A stretch of DNA of 64,000 nt from Oleiagrimonas soli. Lineage in GTDB: Bacteria; Pseudomonadota; Gammaproteobacteria; Xanthomonadales; Rhodanobacteraceae. Shown here in pieces: positions 17,401-24,528 of the stretch. The notes beneath the pieces were generated by a model, which was given only the letters and a program-made list of their open reading frames with translations, had not been told where the DNA came from and ran no database searches. A program made the translations under genes and the position numbers. How positions within the stretch are numbered: position 1 is the stretch's first letter; the number at the start of each line of letters is the position of its first letter. The stretch is taken from the NCBI RefSeq assembly GCF_000761445.1, contig NZ_KN196470.1:2954968-3018967 (forward strand), in the 5' to 3' direction.

Positions 17401-18221
17401 TTCAGCACAAAAAGCAGCGGTGATTGCCTAGATATGCACTTAACCGCCTCGGTACTTGAAATAACAAGGGCCCTTGAACCAAGCTCTTCTTTTTTCAGTT
17501 CATCTAGACCTTGAATTGCAGCATATATGAAAGCCACTGCTTCGTCGGGCGAATCGGCATTGATGGGAGAAATATCTGAATTTCTTGATAGAGATTCTTG
17601 CAGACTCTGAAATCCCGCTTCGCGCGCAGTCGTTACTAGCAGGGCTTGAATTGCGGGTTCTGTGACCGAAGACCACATGCCCCACGCCCCTGATAGGGAT
17701 TGCATGCCTTCCATGCTTGTTGTTGTAATTACCTCGTAGGCCCAAACATCAACTGCATCACTAAGGCCTAACCAGTGGTAGAGCTCAACAACATCTAGTA
17801 TCCGAACACTCTTCCAAGGTGACTCATCTTCTGCGAGATCAGTGGCCTGCTTAGCCGCATCCTGAAGTTTTGCCAGCGTGACTGCCACATACGTAGTTTC
17901 AGCAGCATCCCAACCATCAGGAAGCTCGGGATCCTTGGACCGCTTGGTGAAATCTGAACGAATTTTCGCGAGATCATTAGCTCCAACCCCAAGCTCCCAT
18001 ACTGACTTTCCCTCAGGGAGGTATGCATTGCCATTGCCACTATCTACCAATCCATCCCATCCACTGAGCTGGGTTGCCGTTCCGCTCAAGAATCGCAGTC
18101 TCTTTATCGCGCCGATCGGAAGGGTGGCTGTAGTCAGTCTTATCAGAATGTCGGCAAGTCGATACCGGGCATCAACTGTGCCTTTCCATTGCTCTAAGTG
18201 ATGAATTTGAGTCAAGCTCAC
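14406..18221 (-). CDS. ~1271-residue island protein with PD-(D/E)XK-like N-terminus, candidate defence effector
   Basis: The GTG at 18221 is preceded by GGAGGGGAAGGAA, so it is preferred over the TTG at 18308 that opens the longer frame. The N-terminal ~130 residues show GWDG (D56), WELG (E76), K86 and TKR (K93), an order compatible with a PD-(D/E)XK nuclease-like fold. A middle region (~240-470) resembles a degraded NTPase-like domain but no Walker A GxxxxGK[ST] is visible. The C-terminal ~800 residues are helical and repeat-like (LHPSILWALETIAWEPSWL, DPGGRLSNRP). From memory, large uncharacterised proteins with this architecture recur in genomic islands; no named family is claimed. Base composition is clearly more AT-rich than its neighbours. 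It lies 114 bp downstream of the relaxase gene on the same strand. Confidence 0.6.
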   Translation of the reverse strand: MSLTQIHHLEQWKGTVDARYRLADILIRLTTATLPIGAIKRLRFLSGTATQLSGWDGLVDSGNGNAYLPEGKSVWELGVGANDLAKIRSDFTKRSKDPELPDGWDAAETTYVAVTLAKLQDAAKQATDLAEDESPWKSVRILDVVELYHWLGLSDAVDVWAYEVITTTSMEGMQSLSGAWGMWSSVTEPAIQALLVTTAREAGFQSLQESLSRNSDISPINADSPDEAVAFIYAAIQGLDELKKEELGSRALVISSTEAVKCISRQSPLLFVLKGDASSHAMQLLREGHQVVSVHGRNAHSVKQGLKLERQPRQEFAKALVEMGVPEETADIDARACGSSASVWRVWNLYNHANADAFLPAWINEKYLPVVVPVVLLGGWDTKKDLDVQVVEAVSGISHADLRDKLDEIHNLADPFIEIIADTIVVSAPATAFALIVRSIGSGILDRFTEQARTVFQTLDPNVEEGSEEQMYAPFPGDQMHSEWLRDGMAGTLLRISVLGRKLEESGRLNGRSCQQFVNDFVRGVPGLKEDTRLLASLRDQLPVLAEAAPVPFMEALEALLQGHRNELASLFADTSEYGGALHPSILWALETIAWEPSWLARAVLILGALDDLDPGGRLSNRPAASIVSILLPWYAGTSATSKQKVDSLNALIDSYPVGGWGVLLNLLPGKQSFTSGTRRPEWRETRYGDGARIPRKEVAQLYSSYVECAIVRAASDVDRLASLVDSYPNFTATHRRKLEGAIQECITSMKDRDPLSPLWEALRKLIGHHRQFPDAAWVLDNDSLKRLEELSNECEPSGSIARHLWLFSDSMPDIPFSRSDSDAYYNEVAILRKNAINELWSGGKGLEALHELINRCKFPGIVAMTFAAVENSFEILINVYAGACVGSENEEIFSAVLSAEGYEMFKDQWTTNVLKVSDSCSNPIASKVTALRAYPDSLALFDTLQALGPEVESDFWRRHRGFTSIDSQEVVRRVVRSLTKYHRARDAVAIVAHELKAFGSEEALDILDATLNELNEGLQPSGTSSIGFWIAQVFEKLRKNPESDRLRVAKMEYRYLPLLVRGLEKKDLFLHEMLATEPSFFVDVLCDLYTPASGELDDARPIEERRTRARHAWQLLHSWRLAPGMLPDGSLDADALNRWIVEVRQRAEEADRVKVADQQIGQILYHTPEDPEDGVWPHVAVRRQLETLHSEQIESGIHTEQFNSRGVTTRSPYDGGEQERDLANLWRQRAETVGARWPRTQALLLRVADSWEHHAKREDEDAEKNRLRDR

Positions 18222-18335
18222 TTCCTTCCCCTCCCTGATCTCACCAAGACAAAGTCTATCGCTAAATCTAAGAATCGCCACGGGGAACGAATCAAACTCT
18301 TGAGTCAATGCGCCATCGCCACATCATGTATCTAG

Positions 18336-19940
18336 TCACCGCACCGCCAGACCACTCTTGAGTGATTCCTTCAGCCGCCCCACCTGCTCCGGCTCAGCAA
18401 CAGGCACACCACCCTCATCACGCTGACCTCTCTCCACCGCCCCCTCCAGCACGCCCCGCAGCTCCTCCGGCGCCACGGTCATCAAACCGTTCGCCGACAG
18501 GTCCAACGCCTCCAATTCCGCCAGCGCTTGCTGTAGATCGGTCTGATTTGCACGCAAGACCTTCTCCAACTCAGCCTGCCCGCCTTTTGCCTTCTCGGCT
18601 GCCGCAGCTTCACGAGCCACAACCGTCTTCATCACCTGCACCCACTGGTTCTGACTGTCTATATCAGAACGCAACGTCGCTCTCTCTTGGGCAGCCTTTG
18701 AGCCAACGAGCTTGGCCGCCCTGCGTCGCCAGGGGTGTTCCTGCTCCCACACCCTCAAGCGTTTCACAGCCCGACTCCGAGCGCGCCGCCCTTCGTCCCG
18801 CTCGAACTCTGCATCCAGCCGGCGTGTCGTCGCCTCGCTGATGGTGGTCTGTAGAGTTCTGACCTGACTTTGTGCGTCCCGCATCGACCGAAGGATCTGC
18901 TCGATGAGATCGGTGAGGATGAGTGAACGTGCCAATGCCTCCTGGTCGGCCTTAGATTTTGGCGGGGGCAAAGTGGACCTGAGCCTGGAGGCCATCGGTC
19001 CAAGCCGCAAATAGCCCTTGCCCACTCGCCTCGCTTTCAGCCTGCCAGCAATACCGACACCCGACAGTGCCGGCAGCTTGGCTTTCGTCTCACGCACCAC
19101 ATCGGCCTTGGCCTGGACGTGCTGATGCTTGAGGGCTTCGGCATGCACATGCTCGAAGACGCGAGCCAGCTTGCGGGCTTGTTGGAGCTGAGCACCCTTC
19201 CGGGTGTCCATGCCCTTTCGCTGCATGGCAGTTGCGGCCTGACCTACCGTAGGCTCGGCTTCCTTGAACACACCCATCCGTTTGTAGCTGCGGTGATCGT
19301 AATCTGTGGACAGGCCCTGACCAGCTCGATACTTGTTGGCCAACTCAGCCCACTTCTGGTTCAAGGTATCGACGAACGCGGCTGATGTGCGCTTGTTGGA
19401 CAGCAGCGTCAGTTTGGCCCCGAACCCTTTGCCACTCTCTCCCTCGCTGCCGTCTTCCTTGGCCAGGCGTCGGGTGGGGAAATACAAGTGCGCGTGGAAA
19501 CCCTGCTTATCGTTGGGCTTGACCACCCCGAGCACATCCGTGTCGGCATCCCGGTGCAGACCCATGCTGACGGGCACGTTGAGATTAGCTGCGATGTATC
19601 GCGCCATCTCTTCGGCCAAGTCGCCGGCCTGTTGGTCGCTGAGGCCGAAAGGGATCGGAATGCGGTAGTCGCGGGCAACCTGCGCGTCCTTCCTGTTCTC
19701 CATCGCCTCGACCCGGTTCCACAGCTGACCGGGGTCGGTCGCCCAGGCTGGCGCATCCTTGGGTGCCACGGTCAGGGCACGCACGATTTCTTCGCCGAGC
19801 TTGCGGCGGCGGAAGTCGTGCCATTTTCCGGTCCGTTCATCGAAGAGCTTGAGACCGAGACGATACGCCGCGCCGGCCACTGAAGAGTGGCCTTTTGCGC
19901 GGTTGTGGGTTTCCAGGTGAGGTCTGGCGTGTGCGTGCAT
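18336..19940 (-). CDS. MobA/MobL-family relaxase (MOBQ-like)
   Basis: 534 residues starting MHAHARPHLETHNRAKGHSSVAGAAYRLG, the typical MobA/MobL opening that leads into the relaxase fold. The metal-binding histidines are in KQGFHAHLYFPTRR (HxH), and a basic region follows (~260-330). The C-terminal ~200 residues are coiled coil. Relaxases of this group nick oriT and pilot single-stranded DNA through a helper conjugation machine. No type IV secretion genes are present in the window, so the island is mobilizable rather than self-transmissible. The candidate oriT lies directly upstream. Confidence 0.85.
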   Translation of the reverse strand: MHAHARPHLETHNRAKGHSSVAGAAYRLGLKLFDERTGKWHDFRRRKLGEEIVRALTVAPKDAPAWATDPGQLWNRVEAMENRKDAQVARDYRIPIPFGLSDQQAGDLAEEMARYIAANLNVPVSMGLHRDADTDVLGVVKPNDKQGFHAHLYFPTRRLAKEDGSEGESGKGFGAKLTLLSNKRTSAAFVDTLNQKWAELANKYRAGQGLSTDYDHRSYKRMGVFKEAEPTVGQAATAMQRKGMDTRKGAQLQQARKLARVFEHVHAEALKHQHVQAKADVVRETKAKLPALSGVGIAGRLKARRVGKGYLRLGPMASRLRSTLPPPKSKADQEALARSLILTDLIEQILRSMRDAQSQVRTLQTTISEATTRRLDAEFERDEGRRARSRAVKRLRVWEQEHPWRRRAAKLVGSKAAQERATLRSDIDSQNQWVQVMKTVVAREAAAAEKAKGGQAELEKVLRANQTDLQQALAELEALDLSANGLMTVAPEELRGVLEGAVERGQRDEGGVPVAEPEQVGRLKESLKSGLAVR

Positions 19941-20160
19941 GAATAGGGTCCTCCGTGACCGTATTGCGGCTGTCCTTAGCCGCTGGATGAACGCTTAGCG
20001 TTCTCCAGTCATCCAAGCAGATTTCTCAGAAATGTCAAGGATACTTGACATAAAAGAAGCGCCGCCGAATTGGCGACGCTTTAGCGTTTGGTGAACTGGA
20101 GCGGCGCTCCAGACGCGTTGTGTTGGGACAACACTAAGACGCGCTCTCGGTATTGACAAG
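19941..20160. other. Candidate oriT: cluster of palindromes upstream of the relaxase
   Basis: Within 150 bp there are four perfect palindromes: AACGCT-T-AGCGTT (19990-20002), TGTCAAG-GATA-CTTGACA (20033-20050), CTGGAGC-GGC-GCTCCAG (20096-20112) and GTGTTG-GGA-CAACAC (20120-20134), plus an imperfect GCGCCGCC/GGCGACGC at 20059-20079. Such clustering next to a relaxase start is characteristic of origins of transfer. No known nic consensus was recognised. Some palindromes could instead be operators of the relaxase promoter. Confidence 0.45.
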
Positions 20161-20208
20161 TATTCGCAATATGCTACTGGTGATATTCATTAAGCCAATA
20201 GGTGATTT

Positions 20209-20361
20209 ATGCATAAAATAAAATCAGAAACATCCAAAGAAAGCCGCTTTTTCCGCAGATGGCGCGACCTTGGCAAATATGACAAAGCATTTGTCATATC
20301 CCTAGTAAGTATCCTGGCATTAACCCAGATTGCAACGATAATATATGACTTAATTCATTAA
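20209..20361 (+). CDS. 50-residue single-pass membrane protein
   Basis: ATG at 20209 with AGGTG four bases upstream. The product has a basic N-terminal half (SRFFRRWRDLGKYDK) and one hydrophobic segment (~29-47, AFVISLVSILALTQIATII). The end overlaps the stop of the convergent frameshifted gene. No family recognised. The AT-rich codon use fits the surrounding island DNA. Moderate certainty because of its length. Confidence 0.45.
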   Translation: MHKIKSETSKESRFFRRWRDLGKYDKAFVISLVSILALTQIATIIYDLIH

Positions 20362-20650
20362 CTACGAGGGAGAAACCAACAAAGAACACCGGAAGCCCCG
20401 AACCAACCAATGGAACACAGCAGCTTGGTTATAAATAGAGATCCATTTTCTGCGACATCCCCGAAGTTGTTCGCTGTCTTGCTAGAGGCAAAAATAACAA
20501 CCCAGATCAGGATCCCACCGATAATAATTGATGTAATCCCAGACAGCGCCGCCCCCCCCACCACTTGCCAACTCTGCCAATAAAATAAATCAGCAACGTG
20601 ACAACCAAGCCCGCAACAATTGAACTAAAGAAAAAGTTTGCCACACCCAT
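20358..20650 (-). pseudogene. Small membrane-protein gene split at a G8 tract (frameshift or phase-variable)
   Basis: Two overlapping frames encode the two halves of one likely protein: MGVANFFFSSIVAGLVV...GKWWGG in one frame, and GGAALSGITSIIIGGILIWVVIFASS...LCWFLPRS in another. They meet exactly at eight consecutive G on the minus strand (plus-strand C8, 20552-20559). One extra G (G9) would join them into a 96-residue protein with three hydrophobic segments. The state could be real slippage, a disabled gene, or a sequencing error in the homopolymer. No family recognised. Confidence 0.5.
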
Positions 20651-20813
20651 CGGTCTTCTCCCTTTGCTGCCAATCGATCCTTGAACCGAATGCTTAGACA
20701 ATCATCAAGCGACTTACAGACCTTCTGGAATTGAGGTTAGCAGGCTATGATGATTTTTTCATCAGGTAGACGCTTCAGGACCAATTTTGGATCAACAAGG
20801 ATAGGGGATCATC

Positions 20814-22424
20814 ATGGAAAAGCTGTCCGAAATCGTCACGGCCATCGATGCGCAGTTGACCGAAACACTGCTGGAAAACTTCTATGCAGAACGCAAGAAG
20901 TTGAACGGTGGCAACAAGTGGAACGGGCCACTTTTACAAATTCAAGGAGGGGGAAAGCGCTCCCGGCAAGGTTACGCCTTCCATAAGGGTGGACGAGAAG
21001 AGCTTCAGTTCAATGTGGGCTTCGAGGACGACGGGAAATACTTCCGGTACGGCGTTGCTTTCAGCCTAGAACCAAGCCAAGACCTACCCGACCCAGCCGT
21101 GCAACTTGTACCCAAGATGATGCTGTTCAACCGCCTCATCGAGCACTTCCCGAAATTGCTCAATCTTCAGATGTGGGTCAACGAAGGCGACCGGAGTCAC
21201 CACCTCCCCACCGGACCAATTGACAGCCACTGGATGCGCAACGGAGTGTTCATCTTCCTGGGACGACGTGTCCGGGTTCCAGCCAGCGGTGTTCCGCGAC
21301 GCGCGATTGCGGATGCGGCCCACGTCCTCAACATGCTGTGGCCTCTATACGAAGCCATCGAAAGCGAGCATTCCCGTGCAACTGGCAACACCGAGTACAA
21401 AGCAGCCCGGCTGTGTTGGAACACGAATTATTGGCACAGCCCCAGTGGCCGCGAAGGCAAGTTGACCGATGTCGACACCTTTGAAGGTGAGCACGGTTTC
21501 GGGCACGAAGAATGGCTGTTCAACCACAGCACCCTAATCGATGGCTGGAAGTACGGTTTTATTCAAGCGCTCAATCGCTCACAGGAGAAGTATCAAGGCC
21601 AGCATCTCAGCTTGCTTCTGTACGCCATCGATCACAATTCCAAGCAGCGTTACTGGATCGGAACCATTGATGATGCTGAGGTTCTGACCAAGCGCGATGC
21701 ACGACGCATCAGCCATCAATTCCGAAAGGAAGGCTGGTTGCGAGCGATGCGAGAAGAGGTCAGAAGTCTGGAACTGAATCCCGCCACGCTCAATGACGCG
21801 GAAACCTTGGTCAACGTGCGCTACCGACCTGAAAGCCTGCACATGTTCGACGACCTGAAACCGTTCCCTTACAGGCTTCTTAAGTCGGCTCGGTATGGTC
21901 AGTTGCAGCGCCTAGTCACCCCCATATCAAGCATTCTTGAAGAGAGCGAGAACGAAGAAGAATCTTCTGGGCGCAACTTGAGCAAGACCAAGGCCACACG
22001 TCATGTTTCCGGTGGTTCATATGAAGTCGACCTGATTCAGACGCAGTGGCAGCAATCACTGGAGAACACACTGTCGGAAGACGTCAAAGGCGCGAAGGTG
22101 GATATCGAGCGGACAGTTGGCGGGCACCGTGTCGATGTTGTCCTTGCCCTCGGAAAGCGCGAGATCTTCATCGAACTGAAGACCTTCGGTCCCGCTCGAA
22201 AAATCATCCGCGACGCCCTTTCCCAGCTCATGGAATACGCCTACTGGCCGGATAAGCACCGATGCCAAACACTGCTCATCGTCGGACCGTCTGAAGCTGG
22301 CGTTGAAGCGAACACATACTTGGCGATGCTCCGCAAACGCTTCGGATTGCCTGTTCACTACCTGCCTTACCGAAACGGTCGCATCGCAGGCATCGCGGAC
22401 TGGCTCAAAACTTTACCCGAGTAA
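20814..22424 (+). CDS. Predicted modification-dependent (type IV-like) restriction endonuclease
   Basis: 536 residues; AGGGGA precedes the ATG. The N-terminal ~110 residues (ENFYAERKK, YFRYGVAFSLEPSQDLPDP) resemble the MrcB N-terminal DNA-binding domain. Residues ~220-320 (EHGFGHEEWLFNHS, YGFIQALN, RYWIGTIDD) look like a PUA/EVE-type reader domain. The C-terminus is a PD-(D/E)XK nuclease: D441, E454-L-K456 and Q471 (VDVVL ... IFIELK ... SQLMEYAYW). The domain order suggests recognition of modified bases and cleavage in one protein. The nuclease assignment is firm; specificity is inferred. It is convergent with radC, 21 bp apart. Confidence 0.65.
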   Translation: MEKLSEIVTAIDAQLTETLLENFYAERKKLNGGNKWNGPLLQIQGGGKRSRQGYAFHKGGREELQFNVGFEDDGKYFRYGVAFSLEPSQDLPDPAVQLVPKMMLFNRLIEHFPKLLNLQMWVNEGDRSHHLPTGPIDSHWMRNGVFIFLGRRVRVPASGVPRRAIADAAHVLNMLWPLYEAIESEHSRATGNTEYKAARLCWNTNYWHSPSGREGKLTDVDTFEGEHGFGHEEWLFNHSTLIDGWKYGFIQALNRSQEKYQGQHLSLLLYAIDHNSKQRYWIGTIDDAEVLTKRDARRISHQFRKEGWLRAMREEVRSLELNPATLNDAETLVNVRYRPESLHMFDDLKPFPYRLLKSARYGQLQRLVTPISSILEESENEEESSGRNLSKTKATRHVSGGSYEVDLIQTQWQQSLENTLSEDVKGAKVDIERTVGGHRVDVVLALGKREIFIELKTFGPARKIIRDALSQLMEYAYWPDKHRCQTLLIVGPSEAGVEANTYLAMLRKRFGLPVHYLPYRNGRIAGIADWLKTLPE

Positions 22425-22445
22425 TGAACCGACAAGTTAAAGGGC

Positions 22446-22931
22446 TCAAATGAGCCCCCTCCCCGCCATGCTCGTGCAGCCTTCGCCACCAACCACGATG
22501 TGGTCGAGAATCCGAACCCCCACGAGCTTCAGCGCTGCGCGAAGCTCCACAGTGATATTTCGGTCCGCCTGACTGGGTTCGGCTACCCCTGAGGGATGGT
22601 TGTGCGCCAGGATGGCGGCGGCTGCATTGCATTCCAGCGCTGCCCGGACCACTTCCCGGGGATGAACTGACGCGCCGTCCACTGTCCCAGCGAATAGCTT
22701 CTGGCAGTCGAGGATGCGGTGGCGGTTGTCGAGCCAAAGAACATGAAACTCTTCATGTAAGAGTCCAGCCAGGCGCATGCGGAGGAAGTCGCCGGCATCG
22801 GTAGGGTCGGAGATGTTGCCGAGCCGTTCGAGTTTGCTGCGGAGAAACTGTTCGGCAGCTTCAAGGATGTCAGATTCTGTGGTCTTACCTGTGAGGCGGT
22901 AGTTGCCAGCTTTGTCTTTCGCGATGCCCAT
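22446..22931 (-). CDS. radC: RadC/JAB-domain protein
   Basis: 161 residues with the JAMM metal motif AHNHPSG, an upstream glutamate in EEFHVLWLD and D in SQADRNIT, i.e. the whole RadC MPN domain. It lacks the N-terminal HhH part of chromosomal RadC (~225 residues), as do most island- and prophage-borne RadC proteins. Despite the name, no role in DNA repair is established. It sits head-to-head with the gene at 23191. Confidence 0.85.
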   Translation of the reverse strand: MGIAKDKAGNYRLTGKTTESDILEAAEQFLRSKLERLGNISDPTDAGDFLRMRLAGLLHEEFHVLWLDNRHRILDCQKLFAGTVDGASVHPREVVRAALECNAAAAILAHNHPSGVAEPSQADRNITVELRAALKLVGVRILDHIVVGGEGCTSMAGRGLI

Positions 22932-23190
22932 GTCTTATCTCCCCGACGCTGAATTGCGCCGTGGCCTTCCAGAAACGAAGCGGAAAAGGCAGGCAGCACC
23001 TGGAGGCGGCCACCGTGTGGACGTTGGAAGGCGGGAACAACGTGGACGAGACCCTGCGTCTTGCGCCGAACGACGCGAAGTGACGATGGCCCACGAGGTG
23101 CAAGGCTGTGTTGGGGAGGTGTGCTGGGGGGAGAGACCTGCTGGCACTACGATACGCTTCATGAAAGGTCGCGCATGCATGGAGCCCCAC

Positions 23191-24495
23191 ATGATCTTCG
23201 CTCGACGCGCAATTCAAAACCGCTTGGACCAACTCCGAACAACCCTCGGAGATGAGAGTATCCAAAAGCTTGCCGACCGACTAAACACACCGGGCAAAGA
23301 CCGTCTGGCGGCCATGTGGGAAGTCGTCACATTCCACGGCCTGTCTAAGCTAGGCGTTCTTCGACATGAGCTGCCGCTCGAAACTGGCCGCAAACCGGAC
23401 ATCCAGTTCAAATCGAGCGACCTCGAAATCACGGCTGACGTCACAACAGTTTCGGATGACGGCTTGCACGAAATCAATCCTGCACAAAAGTTGCATGACC
23501 TCATATACGAGCAGCAACTCAAACTTGGCCTTTCCCAGGCCGGCATGAATCTGGACATTGACTATCGAGAAGAAGAAACGTCTCGGGGAGTGAGAACGAG
23601 ACTTTGTCTGCCCTCGTCGACCCGTCTGCCTGAGCTCGTTCGCGACGAAATTGTTCCGAAATTGAAGGAACAGATTGATGCAGGGGGCCGCGTGCTCCAC
23701 GTTTCCATCAAGAATGAGACGGCTTCTCTACGCATCACCATCGACCCGAGTAAACCCACATTCAGCACGATGTCACACGCCTCGTATACATCGCCAACGA
23801 TTCGTGACAAGAACCCTCTCTACGAAGCACTCAAGGCTAAGGCCAAGCAGCTTCGAAAGGCACCTGGCATTGTCGGGGTGATCGTTGGGGACAGCTCCAC
23901 CGGCACGCTCGCCAAACCCCTGACAGGGTCAACCGCCCTAACTGGCCGAGCAATTGCTGAAGAGTTCCTCAGGCAATACAGTTCGATCAATTTCGTCCTT
24001 CTTATCACTGTTCGCGAAGAGCCGCACACCTGGTATCAGGTTCACGAACGCAAGATGTGGCTAGAGGTGGATTTGGTGTCCACTTTGCCCGACGACATCT
24101 CAGCCAAGCTTGAAGCATTGTTCAGAGGCATGCTCGACGCCTTTCCGAAACCGGTGAATATGCCAATCAACGCATCACACCGAGCGAAGGACAGTGGCTT
24201 CGGGTGGGGCTACCACGGAGGATTCACGATGAGCGGAAAGCGTGCAAGATTTAGTGCCAGAGAGATCCTTGAAGTTCTCGCGGGTCAACGCACCGCAGAA
24301 GAAATCAACGAACAACACAAGGCGCTTCACGGGAGCGGGCACTCCATCTCGATGCCGCAGTGGATCGACGCACAACTCCGAGCAAGTCGATTACCAACAC
24401 AGATGAGCATCATCAAGACCGATGAGAACGAAAGCGATGACTGGATCGAGTTCGAGTTCGGCCCACCAGATGCGGCAATCACACCATTTCGCTGA
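23191..24495 (+). CDS. 434-residue hypothetical protein, possible nuclease-like N-terminus
   Basis: The ATG at 23191 has GGAG six bases upstream; the frame is open to 22903 but that part overlaps radC antisense and is not protein-like. Residues ~40-90 (AAMWEVVTFHGLSKLG, then GRKPDIQFKSSDLEITADVTTVSD) place P-D70 and E79 as in some PD-(D/E)XK-like folds, but the usual ExK lysine is not evident. The rest is mixed alpha/beta with a helical C-terminus and an acidic end. No family could be named. The position among predicted nucleases suggests a defence or mobility role, which is inference only. Confidence 0.55.
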   Translation: MIFARRAIQNRLDQLRTTLGDESIQKLADRLNTPGKDRLAAMWEVVTFHGLSKLGVLRHELPLETGRKPDIQFKSSDLEITADVTTVSDDGLHEINPAQKLHDLIYEQQLKLGLSQAGMNLDIDYREEETSRGVRTRLCLPSSTRLPELVRDEIVPKLKEQIDAGGRVLHVSIKNETASLRITIDPSKPTFSTMSHASYTSPTIRDKNPLYEALKAKAKQLRKAPGIVGVIVGDSSTGTLAKPLTGSTALTGRAIAEEFLRQYSSINFVLLITVREEPHTWYQVHERKMWLEVDLVSTLPDDISAKLEALFRGMLDAFPKPVNMPINASHRAKDSGFGWGYHGGFTMSGKRARFSAREILEVLAGQRTAEEINEQHKALHGSGHSISMPQWIDAQLRASRLPTQMSIIKTDENESDDWIEFEFGPPDAAITPFR

Positions 24496-24528
24496 CCTTC
24501 GCTTTGATTAGAAGGCCTCGTCATCCGC

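Noticed and set aside
22903-23190. N-terminal extension of the 434-residue protein
   Set aside because: Overlaps radC antisense, lacks structure, and the ATG at 23191 has a well placed GGAG.
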